Shown in pieces: positions 1-13,200 of a stretch of 64,000 nucleotides of DNA. The DNA is taken from assembly GCA_036785705.1 (NCBI GenBank), contig JAWUZG010000084.1:15327501-15391500 (forward strand). The letters are read 5' to 3'. The DNA is from Acanthornis magna (Eukaryota; Chordata; Aves; Passeriformes; Acanthizidae). Within the stretch, counting starts at the first letter, position 1; each line of letters opens with the position of its first letter. The notes beneath the pieces are model-generated. The model was not told the DNA's origin. It saw only the letters and a list, made by a program, of their open reading frames with translations, and did no database searches. Made by a program: the position numbers and the translations under genes.

Positions 1-1159
1 CCCAAAGTCTTATCTGATTTATTGATCTCATAGAAATAGAAATGTGCTTTGATTTGGGTGGGTGAATATAAGCACTCTGAGAGAGAAAGAGGAAAGGAAT
101 GTGTTGGCATGCAAATAAATGTAGAAGCATTGCAAAATGGTTAAGGAGGAAGGTTGCTGTCAAATTTGACTTTGAGCAGAGATTAGGTAAAGTGGTGTGG
201 TTTGTTGGTAAAATCCCAGCCTAAGAACTGCATGGTCCCTTATTCAAATGCTATTTTCAAGCAGTCTTGGTTATGCTTCATGTTGGTAAAAAGCAAAACT
301 CTTAAAAAAGAAAATGCAGTGTTTGGCACTGGAAAGTGTTGGGCAACTTTTAAATTTTAGGCAGAATTTACTGCTACAGAATTTTTTCTCAGTCACTGAA
401 AGCTGAAAGTGCAAATGCACTGAGCTACGGAAGTTGGTTTTTTTTAATGCTTCTTCAGATGTAAAACAATCCTGATTTTTATGTTTTTGTTGAAATACAA
501 ATATGTATTAGAATTTAAAACTTTTATTCCAGTCTGATTTAAAAGCCAACAGTTTTTATCAGAAATACTTCTTCAGAGTGGCTTTTGCCTGTATGTATTT
601 AAAGCACCTCTTGTTGAATTTCTAGATTTTCTTCCTTGGAAAATATGCATTCTTTTTAATTTTTTGAAATGTAGTAGTTAAAATGTGGCCGCAGCTTCTG
701 CTTCATTTTTCCTCTCCTTATCCTCACCTTCTACTTCCAAGAGAAAAGAAAGTACAATATTAGGGAGATACGCTATTTTCTGTGACATGAAAGGCATTTT
801 TGTTTAAACAAAAAAGCAGAGAAAAATATGGATTTCAATCTAAATAACTTTAAATTTTCTCCCCAGCTTTTTGTTCATTCAGGGGGGTAATTTTGGGGTT
901 TTTTTGCTTGTTTAAGTGTATTCTTTTATAATTAGAAGTCTTCAGAGAAACTGTTTAATTCCTTTATAATTTGAGAATAGCCTTTGTGGGCATTTGTAAA
1001 ATATATATGTAACTGTAAGAGAAATCTAACAGTGGCCAAAATGACCCATTCACGTGCATTCCTGTATCTTTGGTATGACTGGTAGTAAAGTGCAGATATG
1101 CCTGTAAGAAATGACCAGCAGTGGCTGCTACTTCATGGCTCCATTCCTTCTGTCTACAG
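1..1159 (+). other. PRR5L: PRR5L intron (3' part), no exon seen
   Basis: AT-rich sequence ending in the acceptor ctgtctacag. Because the first exon in the window starts in the middle of a codon, a coding exon must exist upstream of position 1. Nothing else is recognisable in this stretch. Confidence 0.8.
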
Positions 1160-1208
1160 ACGGCTGCTGAAGAGTGAACTTGGATCCTTCATCACAGATT
1201 ACTTTCAG
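1160..1208 (+). CDS. PRR5L: PRR5L coding exon (RLLKSELGSFITDYFQ)
   Basis: This 49-bp exon follows the acceptor tctacag and ends at CAG|gtattg. Its first base completes a codon begun in an exon outside the window, followed by 16 full codons. The peptide is the start of the HbrB-like region of the PRR5 family and continues directly into NQLLAKGLLF of the next exon. Confidence 0.93.
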
Positions 1209-4200
1209 GTATTGCATGACTTGTTTGCTTTATTTTGAGGTTTGCTCTCTTCAGCTTTTTAGCCTATACCAAAATTAGGATCCCTTTTTACATGCATGTA
1301 GCCTACAAGTTTCATTTTTGTTTTGCTGTGGAAGATCATGGAGGTACTGGAATTTTTAAATGTGGGCCATATAGCCTTGGGAGTAATTATTTTTATTGAT
1401 GTACATGCAGAATTAAGGATAATCTTCCTTTGCATTTAAGAAAGGCTGCTAGTAGTCTGCCAAGATCAAGGAGGAATTCACTTGAACATTTTTAATAAGA
1501 TGGGATACCTTTTCTTCAGTATAGAGATTTCAAAAGTAGGTTTGCTGCAACAGGAGCCAGCAAAGGGGAAGAGATAAGGGCTGCCTGGAGGCAGGAGAGG
1601 GCAAAGAGAAGGAAGTTTCTATCAGCAGGAAATCAACCTAGGTGCTGTTTGCCTTTTAGTCCCACAAACATCAATGCAGCTTCTGAAAAAGGAAAATGTG
1701 AAGGATGAGGGAAGAGTTGAACAATCACAAATGTGAATAAGTGTTGCTCCCTCTTACTGATACTGTCCAGGTAGACAGAGGTTCACATGCTGCCACATGA
1801 AAGCCTACTGGATGATTTTTAGAAGGCACTGATGGCTTTCAGTGTTCTAATTTATTCAGTGTAGTGTTGATTAAAAAAGAAAAAAACAAAGAGGGGCTGC
1901 TGGAAACAAGAGGGTTTTCTTCCTGTTGAGTAAGAGAGAGAGAGAGAAAATTTCTGTACTTTCTGAAGCCGCTGATGCTGCTGTGTGCGTGCTAACAGCT
2001 TAAAAGAGGAAAAAGAAGACTAGTGTTGTTTCCTATCAGATTACATGATTTATTAGATTACATGACTTTAAAAAATCCCCCTGCTGTGCTATCGAGTGAG
2101 AAGAAAACTCCTGCCCCAGGGGTAGTTGTTTCACTTCCTCAGCCCCTCTCTGCACAAGTTGTTTACTGCACAGAGGCAGCTGCTGGCGTCGCATGGCAGG
2201 ACATTTCCTAGACCCTGAGTGGGGTGGCAGCCACCAGCACTCACATATAATGTCTGGAGGGTTTTTGTTCAGTGTCCAAAGGAGTAGCTTGACATCTGTC
2301 AGACTTAGCCTGAGGTAAAACTCATGGTGCAGGCAAGTTGTGAGACAAACTGTGAGATAAAGGCTATTGTTGGAAGTGAGATTTTTTCCCTCTGTAAGCT
2401 AAGATGCAGACTTATTTCTGATTTTAGACTAACAGCATATGGCCATGATAAAAGTTACCACTCCTTCCTGAATGTCTTTACTCAAAAATCCTAGGGCCAT
2501 GGAGTGGGGAAAGGCTGTTCACGTGCCAAAGAAGGGCTGACAAGATTATTTTATTTGTCTGTGGGTTCTGTTTCACTGCTGATGCCAGCTGATTTATGGT
2601 AGTACTGCTGCCACCAAGATGAGCAGAGTTGAATCAAGCTGCTGATTTGGATGAAAAATAACCTTGAAAGAAAAAAAAGCCAGTTTCCAACTACTTCCTT
2701 TGACGTGTTGTGGTCATCACCTCTGACATGGGGGAGGTGCTGGGAGTGGGTCACCAGGATGCAGAGTGGAGTGGAAGTGCATCTTTTGGCAGCGGTTTCC
2801 TCTGACATCTGTTAAAGCCCACTGAAAGCTATCCCAAGAACCAAGTTTTCTGTCCTCTTGCACTGAAATGGACCCTAAAGAATATTCTCTCTGTGTAACC
2901 AAGCAGTTTTAAATATCCTAGCAGCAATTAGAGCAACTAGCTGGATCATGCAATATTTAGATGTGATAAACTGACTTGAATGTTTTCCATTTCTTATGCC
3001 ATGGCACGTATAACAGGAGCGACTAAGAGCATGTTTAAAACCACATTTGTTTTAAGAGTTGAGGATTTTATGTTATGTAAATTCTATGCACTCACACATG
3101 CACGTTTTACTGTAACCATTGAGTATTTAAGACTAAAATGGAACAGAGCTTTTATAGTGAGACAAAGCTACCTTTGTGATCAACTTGTCTTGATTACTCA
3201 CAAGTCCTTTTCATTAGCATTCATGCAAATTAACAGTTTTTAGCTCCTGAAATTGCTAAAGGAATATTTAGGATATGGTTGGAGTTTATGCAGTCTTTTT
3301 CTGCTACCAAGCCATCATTGTACCAGAGTTAATGAGTCTGTTTTGTCTTTGAAAGAGAAATATAATTCCTATGAGGGCTGCAGTGCAAACTGAGATGTTT
3401 CATTCTGAAGGAGAGTTGTGTTTATAAATCTGCTGCTTTAGCAATCCTGCTGTATATACAACCCATCTCCTTGGATTGAAGCCTGAGTGTAAATGCCAGA
3501 TAGTTGGGGCTTGCAGTGTTTGCTGCAGATCTGCCTTAATGCAGTGCTTCATGCTCCAGGTTTTTCAGTACTGATTTTGCCCATGAACTGATTCGAGAGT
3601 TTGCTGCTGCTGAAAAGGAGCACTTTGTACCCACCTCTCTGCTCAATAACCCAGCAGGGCACCATTTGCCCTCCCTGTTGGGTTAGTTTGCTGGTGGTCA
3701 GCTGAACTGTAATAGGTGGAAATCTTATGACCGTGGAAAGTAAGAGGCTGAGATTTGGAGGGTGTACAGGCAATTGGGACTTCTCTGGTGCAGCTCTGTG
3801 ATTTTTCAGATAAACTCACTTAATTTTCCTGCTCTCTGGCCCTCATGTTTGTGGAAAAAAAATTTTAAATATAAAACTAGCAAGTGTTGATAAATTGATG
3901 CATTATCTGCCTGATTCTGCAAACCTGAAACAAAATCTTTGGAAAGGATGAGCTGTGTCTTTTCACTCCCTGTGGGCTTGTTAATCTTGAAACTCATGGG
4001 GGGCAAAATGTAAATGCATTTATGCATATTAACTCCAAACTGTCTCCTCCCAAGGCAGAGAGACCTGATCCCTTCCCAGGCACTGTAACCTCTCCCAGAA
4101 CCCACAGGCTGCAAATGCAGAAAGTCAAATGCCCAGAGCTGATGCCCACTCTCCACATTGGCAGAGCTGGTAGGTGAGGAATAGCAAGAGGACTGTGTGT

Positions 4201-7200
4201 CCTCATCTAATCCAAAGAGATCTTTGATGTCTTAAAACCAGAAGCAAAGCTGTTATATAATTTCCAGCCTGCTGCAGCGGAGAGCCCCTGGAGGTGGCAA
4301 GTCCTGACTCAGAATTAGACCCAGCTTTCTGTTTGCATGCAAAGCTGCTGAAGCTGCAGTGTGCAAGCTCGCACGTTGCTGGGGTGTCAAGCAAAGTCCA
4401 AGTAGCAAGAGGATAATGGATCGTTGAAAAGTAAGCAGTGTCAGTGATGAGACAAGCCTGGATCCAACCCAAAATTGATTTTATCCTGTCCCTTTAGAGC
4501 AGTCAGAAGTGGTACTGGTGAACCTTCCTGTGTCCAGAGTCCCTCTTGCTGTAGGTTCCCCAGCTGCACAAAGGGGCTGCAGTGATGGGGAAACATGCAC
4601 TCGTCCCTCTCATGTGGCACCATAAAACTTCTGTTTAGGTCCCCATTGTATGTTTTCCTGGGATTTCTGCCTGGAGAGATGACTCCAGCATCTCTCATGA
4701 TGCTTGCTCGCTCCTTTGAAAGGCTGCTTTGTAAAGCCTAGCTAACAGCTGAAAAGGCCATGTGGCTGCTTAGTCAAAGAGAAAAATGCAGGGTGTGGGA
4801 GGCATCTTTCCTTGATGCCAGGTTTCTGTGTCTACCTGTTTCACAACAAGGCAAAGGAATAGTTGCGTAGGCTATTGGAGTGATGGTTACCGCTGAGTGC
4901 CAGCAGCACAAGCTCTTCTCTGGCCGAGGGCTCTTGTGCCTGCTGCCAGGGGCTGCAGCAGCTCGGCTGCTGCACAAGGAACAAAATTCACACTTGTGTG
5001 ATTTGCAGAGCTCAGCTGTATGTCTGCAATACCCTTTTGGGTCAAGCTGGTCTTTATTATTGTATTTGTCTCCTCATTGGCTGGGAACCTCTGTTGATGC
5101 AGGTCTGCTAATTATTTCTGCTTCATCTGGCACTTTCTAGAGCAGCTTTCATGAAGCAGCTCCAGAGACTCCATAGCAACTGCCCAGCTCTGTTATCACG
5201 GATGGGGTCACCCAGCAGCTCAGCACTGCTCTTGAGCAGAGGACTTAATCCTGGGTGGCAGCAGGGACACCTCCTTTTGGACCCTGCTCACCTGCTACCC
5301 TGAACCCTGTAGATCTGTGTGAATCCCTCCAAATAGTGCCTGGTTGCTCCTGCTCGAAGCACGGTGTGGTCAGTGTGCCATGGCCTGGCTGAGCAGTGCT
5401 CCCACCTGGAGCAGGGACTCACCAGTGTAGAGTCAGGAGACCTGGCTGGGGGATTTTCCCAGAGCTGCTGCCTGCCTGGCTGTGGTCTGGATCATAGCAG
5501 TGTTGCCTACTTGGTCTGCCTGGTCTACTCTCCTTCTTACTCCCCCCGCCTCGCTTTCATCTCTTTAAGTGGGCTTTCTTTTATCTGTTGTGAACAAAAC
5601 TGGCTCTACAAAGTGTCATTTTAGGATGTGATTTCATATTTATCTTACAATTTCTCCTCTATGTAGGATTGAAGTGAACTCTCTGCTTCTGTCAGTATTT
5701 CCCCTCTTGTTAGAGAAAAAAGAAAGGACGGGGGTGGGGGGTGCTCTAGGTATGAGATGCTGCAGCTCACTCAAGTTTGTGTTTTGTAAAACACTGCCAA
5801 GAATTAGGTAGGTGTTTGTGTGTAGCTGGCAATAGCTTTGTAGAAAATACTTGCCAAGTAAGTTTGTGTGATGCTTTTTTTCTGAAATTAACATCAGATT
5901 ATCCATAAAGCAGTGGCTATGTGGTTGTAGAGCTTGTAAAAGTGTGGTTTAGCACTAGAACACAAAGTCTTGGTGAGAAAGAGGGCTGTGTTTAAGAAAT
6001 GCTGGAGTGGACTGAAGAAAAACTGATTTTGTTCACCCAGCAAAATGAGGCAAATTATTTTGAGTGTATTCTGGATCAGTTTGCTTCTGTTTCAAGCTTA
6101 TGTTGTTTGAACTAATATTAATTTGTTAATTTGGCTTTTAAAAGGCGTGCTGGTCATGTTTGACTTGGAGACATGAACAGAAAGCAAAATTTGTCCATAA
6201 TTAAATGAGTGTTTGTGTAAACCTTTTTCCCTCAAAGATAATGGCTTATATTTTATTAGCAGGAGAATTGATTTGTACTTTGCTATGCTGCAGACATGGC
6301 TTTCAGGCAAGATGTGAAGTTGCCTGTGATGGCTTGAGCCTCCTTGGTGTTTTCTGTGGAGTTGCTGCCAAAGCTACTTAGCTGTTTTTCACCACCATTC
6401 TGCTTGAATGTAGCACTCACAGCAGAGCAAGCTGTGCATGTGGCAGGGCTGCCACCCCCAAATCCTTCCTGTTAGTTCTGTCCAGAGGCTGTCACCACAC
6501 CCATGCTGCTGACAGCGAGCTTCTGACAGGCAGCATCTAATTTGCTTCAGGCAAAGTCAGGTGGGTACCATTTTGCCCAGGGTGTAGTGGGAGCATGCAC
6601 AGGAAAGGCCTCTCTGGCCCCCATTGGGAATGCCCAGCTCCTGACAAGGTGGAGAGAGGGTTGGGAGAAGGTACTTGGCACTGCAGGCACTGCTGGTTTG
6701 AGACAGGAGCCCCAGCTGTAGTGCCAGGGACAGCTTTCACCTTCTAAGAAGATGGTGGGACCAGAGTTGCTCCATGGGGCAGGAATGGAGAAACTTGCCT
6801 CAATTTCTCTAACAGGGAAGGGAAAGAGGAAAGTGTCTTTGCCAGAAGAAAGGAAGGAATTACCAGGAAGGTGTGTATGTTTTATAAAGGTGGTATGTGC
6901 CTGCCTTCAAAATTTTTTTTTACTCCCAATGATTTGAGCATGATTTACTTTAAAGAGTTGCAAAGATATACACATTGTGGCAGGATCTTTGCTGAGGAAC
7001 AAATGAACCGTGATTATTTTACCTTCAAATCCTGTCTTTAAAAACTTAGGGCATTTGAAAATTTACTTGAGAGCTTTCTCTTAGCCGCCCTCCTTAGTGG
7101 TGTATCTGAGACAGCTATTTTAGTTTTCTGCAGTGAGAAAAGAGGTCAGCCTGTGAGATTTTGCAAGGTCACTTCTATCTGCTGCAAAACATCTCTCTGC

Positions 7201-10200
7201 AAATTTCTCAGCTGGATCTACGTGTGTTAACATGGGATGTTAACTTGGGACTTTGCTACTCTGCTGTGCAGAGAAACAAAGAGCAAGGGCAGGTTTGCTC
7301 CCCCCACAATGAGCATATAGCATCCCATGGTGTCCCAACAACAGGGTGAGGAAATCACCCTGAGGAACCAGGAAAAGCTCATTTGGGGAGGGAATAACTG
7401 CCCCCCCAAGCTGCCGGTTCAGCTGTAACTGCAAACAGATGGAAGGTGGCAGCTGAACTTTTTCAAATAAGTGTACCCTTCAAGCTTACTTGGTGTATCT
7501 GGTCTTGCTTCAAATTTATTTTTCCTCTCAGCTCTGTGCCTCTGGGTTGCCTCTGGCAAGCAGGGATGCAGCAGCAAAATGAGACTTGTAATCTAGACAG
7601 GTCTGATACAGACCTCTGCGGCTGCATTGAGTAGCTTATATTGATTTGTCAGCAGGCCCTGCAGGGTTTGTTAATGACAATTTGCCTGTCTGGCTTGCTC
7701 TAAGGTATTAATGTTTGGATTGAATCAATTTTTATGCCTGTGATTTCTTTCAGAAAAGATGGAGAAGTAACATTTCCAGATATTTTTAGATGGGGAGAAG
7801 GGAAATGAAGTGTGGTTGATTTTATTTATTAAGTCTCTTCCACAGGAAAAGGAAAAATCTGAGAGGAAAAGTGAAAAGTCTGCAGTAACTATATGGACCT
7901 AATCTCTTTTTAAGGAAACCTTTAGAGTGAGATTATATGCAATCTCATTAGCACATGGAATTACTATAATACATTCATAGGAGCATTATGAATTCTTTAC
8001 TACAGAGTAGTGATTAATATATCTATTTTTTAATAGTTACAACTGTGCTGCCCATTAATGTGTATAAATGTGTATTTTGGTTGCTGACATAGCTGTAAAA
8101 TTAAAAAAAATCCCATGATGTAGAAAATATCAATAATACTAAATTTTGGTGAAGTATCTGGAAAATTGTATTCACAGTGCTCAGGAAGCATATCTAAAAT
8201 GAAATCTAGTGTTTCTTGAGAGATCAATATTATTGAGAGATCAAATAATATTTCTTGAGAGAAACACAAGAAAATAAGCATCACAACCTCATATCTGTTT
8301 TTATTATGAAGTAGTTTAAAATAACACTGTATTAAAGACCAGCTATAAATTTCCCTTGCAGTATATGAGAAGTAATTGCATTGAGCTACAGGTTGAAAAA
8401 TAAAAAATTAAGTACTTCTATTAATAAACCAAAAGCATTTGGAAGGATCAAAGTGCCATATCACTCCAACATTATCTATTGTTCAAGCAGAAAAATATTT
8501 ATAGTGTAAGTGGGTTTTTTCCCCTTATGGTTTTTTTCATGACAGATTTCTTCCTCCCTCCTTTTTTCACACTGTTGGTTTTTTTCTGGAAAGTTTTTTT
8601 TTTTTTTGCTGTCCAGAACATGTTATGTGTAGTCATTTATTTCTGATAAATAAATCAAAAATTTGAACGGACATCTCAACAACTTAATGTTTCCCTTCAA
8701 AGCCCATATTTCTGCTGGAGATACTTTATAAGACAGTCACCTTCCATTCGTTGCTAACATTTGGAAATATTGCAGGTTTTTTTAATTGTGTGAACATATT
8801 TATCCAACTTGCTAATTCCTGTTGGCATTGCCCAGGTGAGGAGTGTTTCCCAACCTGAGAATGCCACAGAGCAATGTTTCCTCTTTTTTATACCCTCCAG
8901 CAGTACCCCAGCTTTGTGTAGCTTCTTGTTGAAGGGAGGATGCAGAGGTGTACTGCTCTCTTGTTCTCTCCTATTCTGTCCTTGGAGCATCTCCCAGTCC
9001 TTATCTCAACTCATGAGCCCTGTGTGTATTAACTTTTTTTTTCTCTCCTCTGCCCAGCTGTGGAAGGGGAGAGTGAGCGAGTAGGTGCCATGGGTACCTT
9101 GGCATTTGGCCAGGGTCTAAACCACAACAGCACCATTCTCATGTTTGGGAAAATGGAAATAAAAAGCTAATCAGGTATTTAGTTGTTCTGAATTGCAAAA
9201 AGGCATATTGATAACTAGATCTGTCTGGTCAATGAGAGTTAAATTTATCTAGAAAGACCAGGTCCTGCCAGTTCTTCTGCAGCTTGACACTGCATACTGA
9301 GATGATCCAACTGCTCAATGCAAAAGAAATGTCCTCATGGAAAGACAATAGGCAGGAATGGAGAAGTGGCTGTTAGGGAACTGAACTTGGCCTGATGTGA
9401 AGTTAGGCAAGCAATGAGCAAGTGCAAAAAGAAGAGAGTGGGACATTTTCATAGCATTTGACTCTTTGATCACTTCCATCATGTAATTGAAGTACAGGTT
9501 ATGTGGCTGCACTGTTATGGTAAGGACCATTTATTTTCTTGACTCCCTCCCTGTGACCCTTCCCATATCTGGGAGGAGTTTCAACCGCTGTGTCTGTTGC
9601 ATTCTCATGTCTTGCTGAGCAAGAGGGGTTAAGGAATGTCTAGCACTCGCTCACACTGAGACCAGTGCTGGAAGAAGTTACTACAATGTGACTAATCTTA
9701 AGGTAAATGCATGCAAAGTAGATAGCATCTGACAAAAATGTATTCTTACATGTTTATTATAAATAAAGAAAAGGCAAATGCATGTCTCTTTTCTCTTGGC
9801 AGAACCAGCTCCTTGCGAAAGGCTTGCTGTTTATTGAGGAGAAGGTCAAGCTGTGTGAAGGTAAGTGTAGTAGGAAACCTGTTTTGGAAGGGAGCTCTGC
9901 TTTGATGTTTGGTCAGATGAGAGGATTTGCATGTCTGGAAAGCATAGAGCCCTTTCTGGTGCTTTCTTAGGGTGTCGCACAATCCCTGGGCAGCCCTTGT
10001 GAGGCTGAAGAGAGGGTGGGCTGTCTTAGCAGCCACAGAGCCACAATGCTCCCACCAGCCATAGCCGCATCACAAAAGCAGGAACGTGGGTCTTGTGTGG
10101 CAGCTGAACCTGGGCTCAAAGCAGTTCTGGTCTGGACACAGATCCTGTTGCAAAACTGCTTGGAACTGCCTTCTGCCTTTTATTTCTCAATGTGATTTGC

Positions 10201-13200
10201 AGCTTGATGTAAGCACATGCTTTTGAGAGCTATTAAGATTTGTGTAAAATTAAAGATAAAACAGCCCTTTGGGTGAGAACGAAATCCTTCAGGAAAGAAG
10301 TTGATCACACTTTGTGTTCAAACTGCAGAGCCTGTGGACCAAGGTGAGTGTGGTGTGGCCACTCAGTGTTGGACGTGTGGGGAGTTGGTCACATTTAGTA
10401 ACTGTGTGCTCAGGCGCAGCCAGCACGTCTTTATTCGAAACCAAGCTGCTGTTTGGTTTGACCCAGTTTTGTAGCCTGCAGGGAAGATCTCTTGCTAATC
10501 ACCTGTGTGTTGTATGTGGGTCATTAAATGCCAATAGACGCTTATAATCTCACGTCATTGCTGGTCCTGGATTCTTCCGCACCATTCTTCACCAAGTGAC
10601 TTCACCCAGCTGGCAGGCTGTAGGATTTGGGCCCCAGAGGAGTTAAGGGGTTGCCAGCCTCTTGCTTGGTGTGTGCTTCTTTGGCATTGGCCCTGTGAGG
10701 GAGGAAAAAAGGCAGACCTCCTGCATTTTCCAAAATGTGAGTACCTGCCCTGTCACTGCCAGCTCTTCAGAATGAACACTGCACAGCTTACCAGTGACTT
10801 TGGTTTCTGTATTCATATAAAACTATTCCAGCATCTGTTTTAGCATTACGAAAATTGAGTTTGAGTCTGTAATAAGCTGAGAGCTGCCCAAGAGTATTTT
10901 GCAGATGCTCAAGTAGTTTGGGTCAGATGAAGCTTCTCAGGCAGATAGCAAAACCCTGTATGCCTCATTTTTCTGTCCCTAGTTTGAAGTGACACTGGAG
11001 CCACTCTGCCTGTGCAGGCTGGCATCACTGCAGAGATGACTCACAGGCACCTCTCTTTTATAATGTGTGGGCTTGGTGCAGATCTTGTGGTCACAGCAAT
11101 GAGGATTTCTTGTACATGCTTCTGGTGAGCTCTGTCTTCCTGGAAAACTTTTACTGCCCCAGCACTCAGATGCAGAGTGTCTGCAGGGCACGGCAATGTT
11201 TTATGTGTCTATTTCTCAATCACAGCCTCTTACTTTAATGTGATTTTTCTTTATACAGTCTGTCAGAACCTCTTTCAATGCCTGCAGGATTTATGATTTC
11301 TTGAAGAAACAAACCATTCCTACTTCTCCTTCAGAAGAAGTGATTTCTGACATTTCATTTCTATCTCTACACAGCAAAGCATTGCAGTCCTGGGGAGGAG
11401 GCAGAGGAGGGAAAAATTTAAACATTCAATTAGTCTGTTTCCTGTTGTCTTTTTCGCTTACGCTTGGCTGTGGCTGGTAATGGATAGCTGTTTGGGGGTG
11501 TTGGGTAGTTTCTTGTCAGCCTGCAGTTCCAGTTTTGAAGCCAAAGTCATACCTGACACAGTGAAACATCTCTTTGAATCTTTCTGTGGCTGGCTCTATG
11601 CTCAAAGGGAAATGTCTGCAGGATCTAGTCCTGCTGACTCTCTGCTCTCTGGCTTTGTCCTAAGCAGCACAACCCATGGGCAAGCACAGTGGAAGTCTCT
11701 GTGGAGATCTGCAGATGAGGAAAGCACTTCAGTACAGAGTGATGAGGCTCCTTTGAGCTGCAATTTTATGTGTATTCCAGTTCCTCATGTAGGGCCTTTA
11801 GTGACCTTGAGGCTGAGCCTTCAAACTTGTCTTGAGTGGCTGTCTTCCTTTACTGCTCCTTGAGTCTTAAGCGCTTGTGAGCTTCAGCTGAGGCTCTGTG
11901 GGAGGTATCCTGGAAGATTCTTTAGTCAGGAACTTGTGGTTTTAAACCTGAGGCTGTGTTTACACCTGAGATTTCCAGGGATGTATCTAAAACTCGAAAT
12001 AAACATTGCAAACCTGTAGCTAAAAAACCTAGAGGCTTTGGGTCCAAATGCTGAGAAGTACACAGCTCTCTTAGTCAAACCTATGAGCTTAATTTGATCA
12101 GAGCTGTATTCCTTTTATGGGAATCCCAAAATGCGTAATTTAGTTTGCCTTCATTTTAAGTACCCAGGTACATTTGGGAATGTTCGTTTGAGTTGGTATC
12201 ATATAAGGGGAGGCCACAAGTGGATTTTGTTTGGGAAACCTTCACAAGCGCCGCATTTGTCATTAGTGGCTTTGTCAGGATTCCTGACAGTTACCTGGCT
12301 GCTGCTTGGTGCTGACTGGGTGCTGGAAGGGTTCAGCTCTTCGAAGTGTTTCCCTGACTCAGTTGCAGGGTGATGTGGTACATCAGCTGATGTTGGCTGT
12401 GCCCTGCTGGTTTTCAGATTCAGCTGTTTATGCGTGGCCTCTCCCCTGCTAGTCAAGCATGTTAACTGTGAACTGTGCAACTGCACGGTCCTCTGCTGTG
12501 GAGTTAAAGCCTCTGGTTGGAGAGGGACTTCATTCTTTTGTTGGAATTGGTCTCATGTTTTGCACAGAACTGTCTTCTTTGCACTCACAGAGCAATTTAG
12601 GGTCACAGCCTTGTGTTTCTGTCAGTTAAGGTGAAGCTTAGCTAGATGATGTCCAGTTTTGGGCAGAAACTGCGAAAGAGAAGTCTCTCTTGTTTGGGGG
12701 AATTAAAGAGTACTTGGAAAATCCAACTTGCTTTTAGTGTCCCTGTCACTAAAGATATTGCTCCCGATCTCTGTTTCTGTAGGTGAGGATCGCATTGATG
12801 TCCTGTCTGAAATCTGGGATCACTATTTTACAGAGACTCTTCCTACACTCCAGGCAATATTCTACCCAGTCCAGGTAATCGTAATTACAATTCAGTCAGA
12901 TGAAGCAATGTAACTACAATGCCTGCTAATGGCAAGTGGAAACTTCTGTGCCAGCAGCACTGTTTGGCCAGTGGCTAAATACATGTCAAAACCTTTAAAC
13001 TAAATCTGGGAGGAAGTAGAGTTTATCCAAGTACTAACTGTAAGAAGGACTGCTAAAACCTACTGGACAAGCATGGTGTTTTGGGCTGAATTTATTCCCA
13101 ACTGTCTACTCTCTGTGCTTAGCTAAACTTGCACAATGAAGCTGTTGGTCTGAACTTTGTCTAGACTGAAGCCCTGGGCTGTTTGTATTTATAGTTCCTC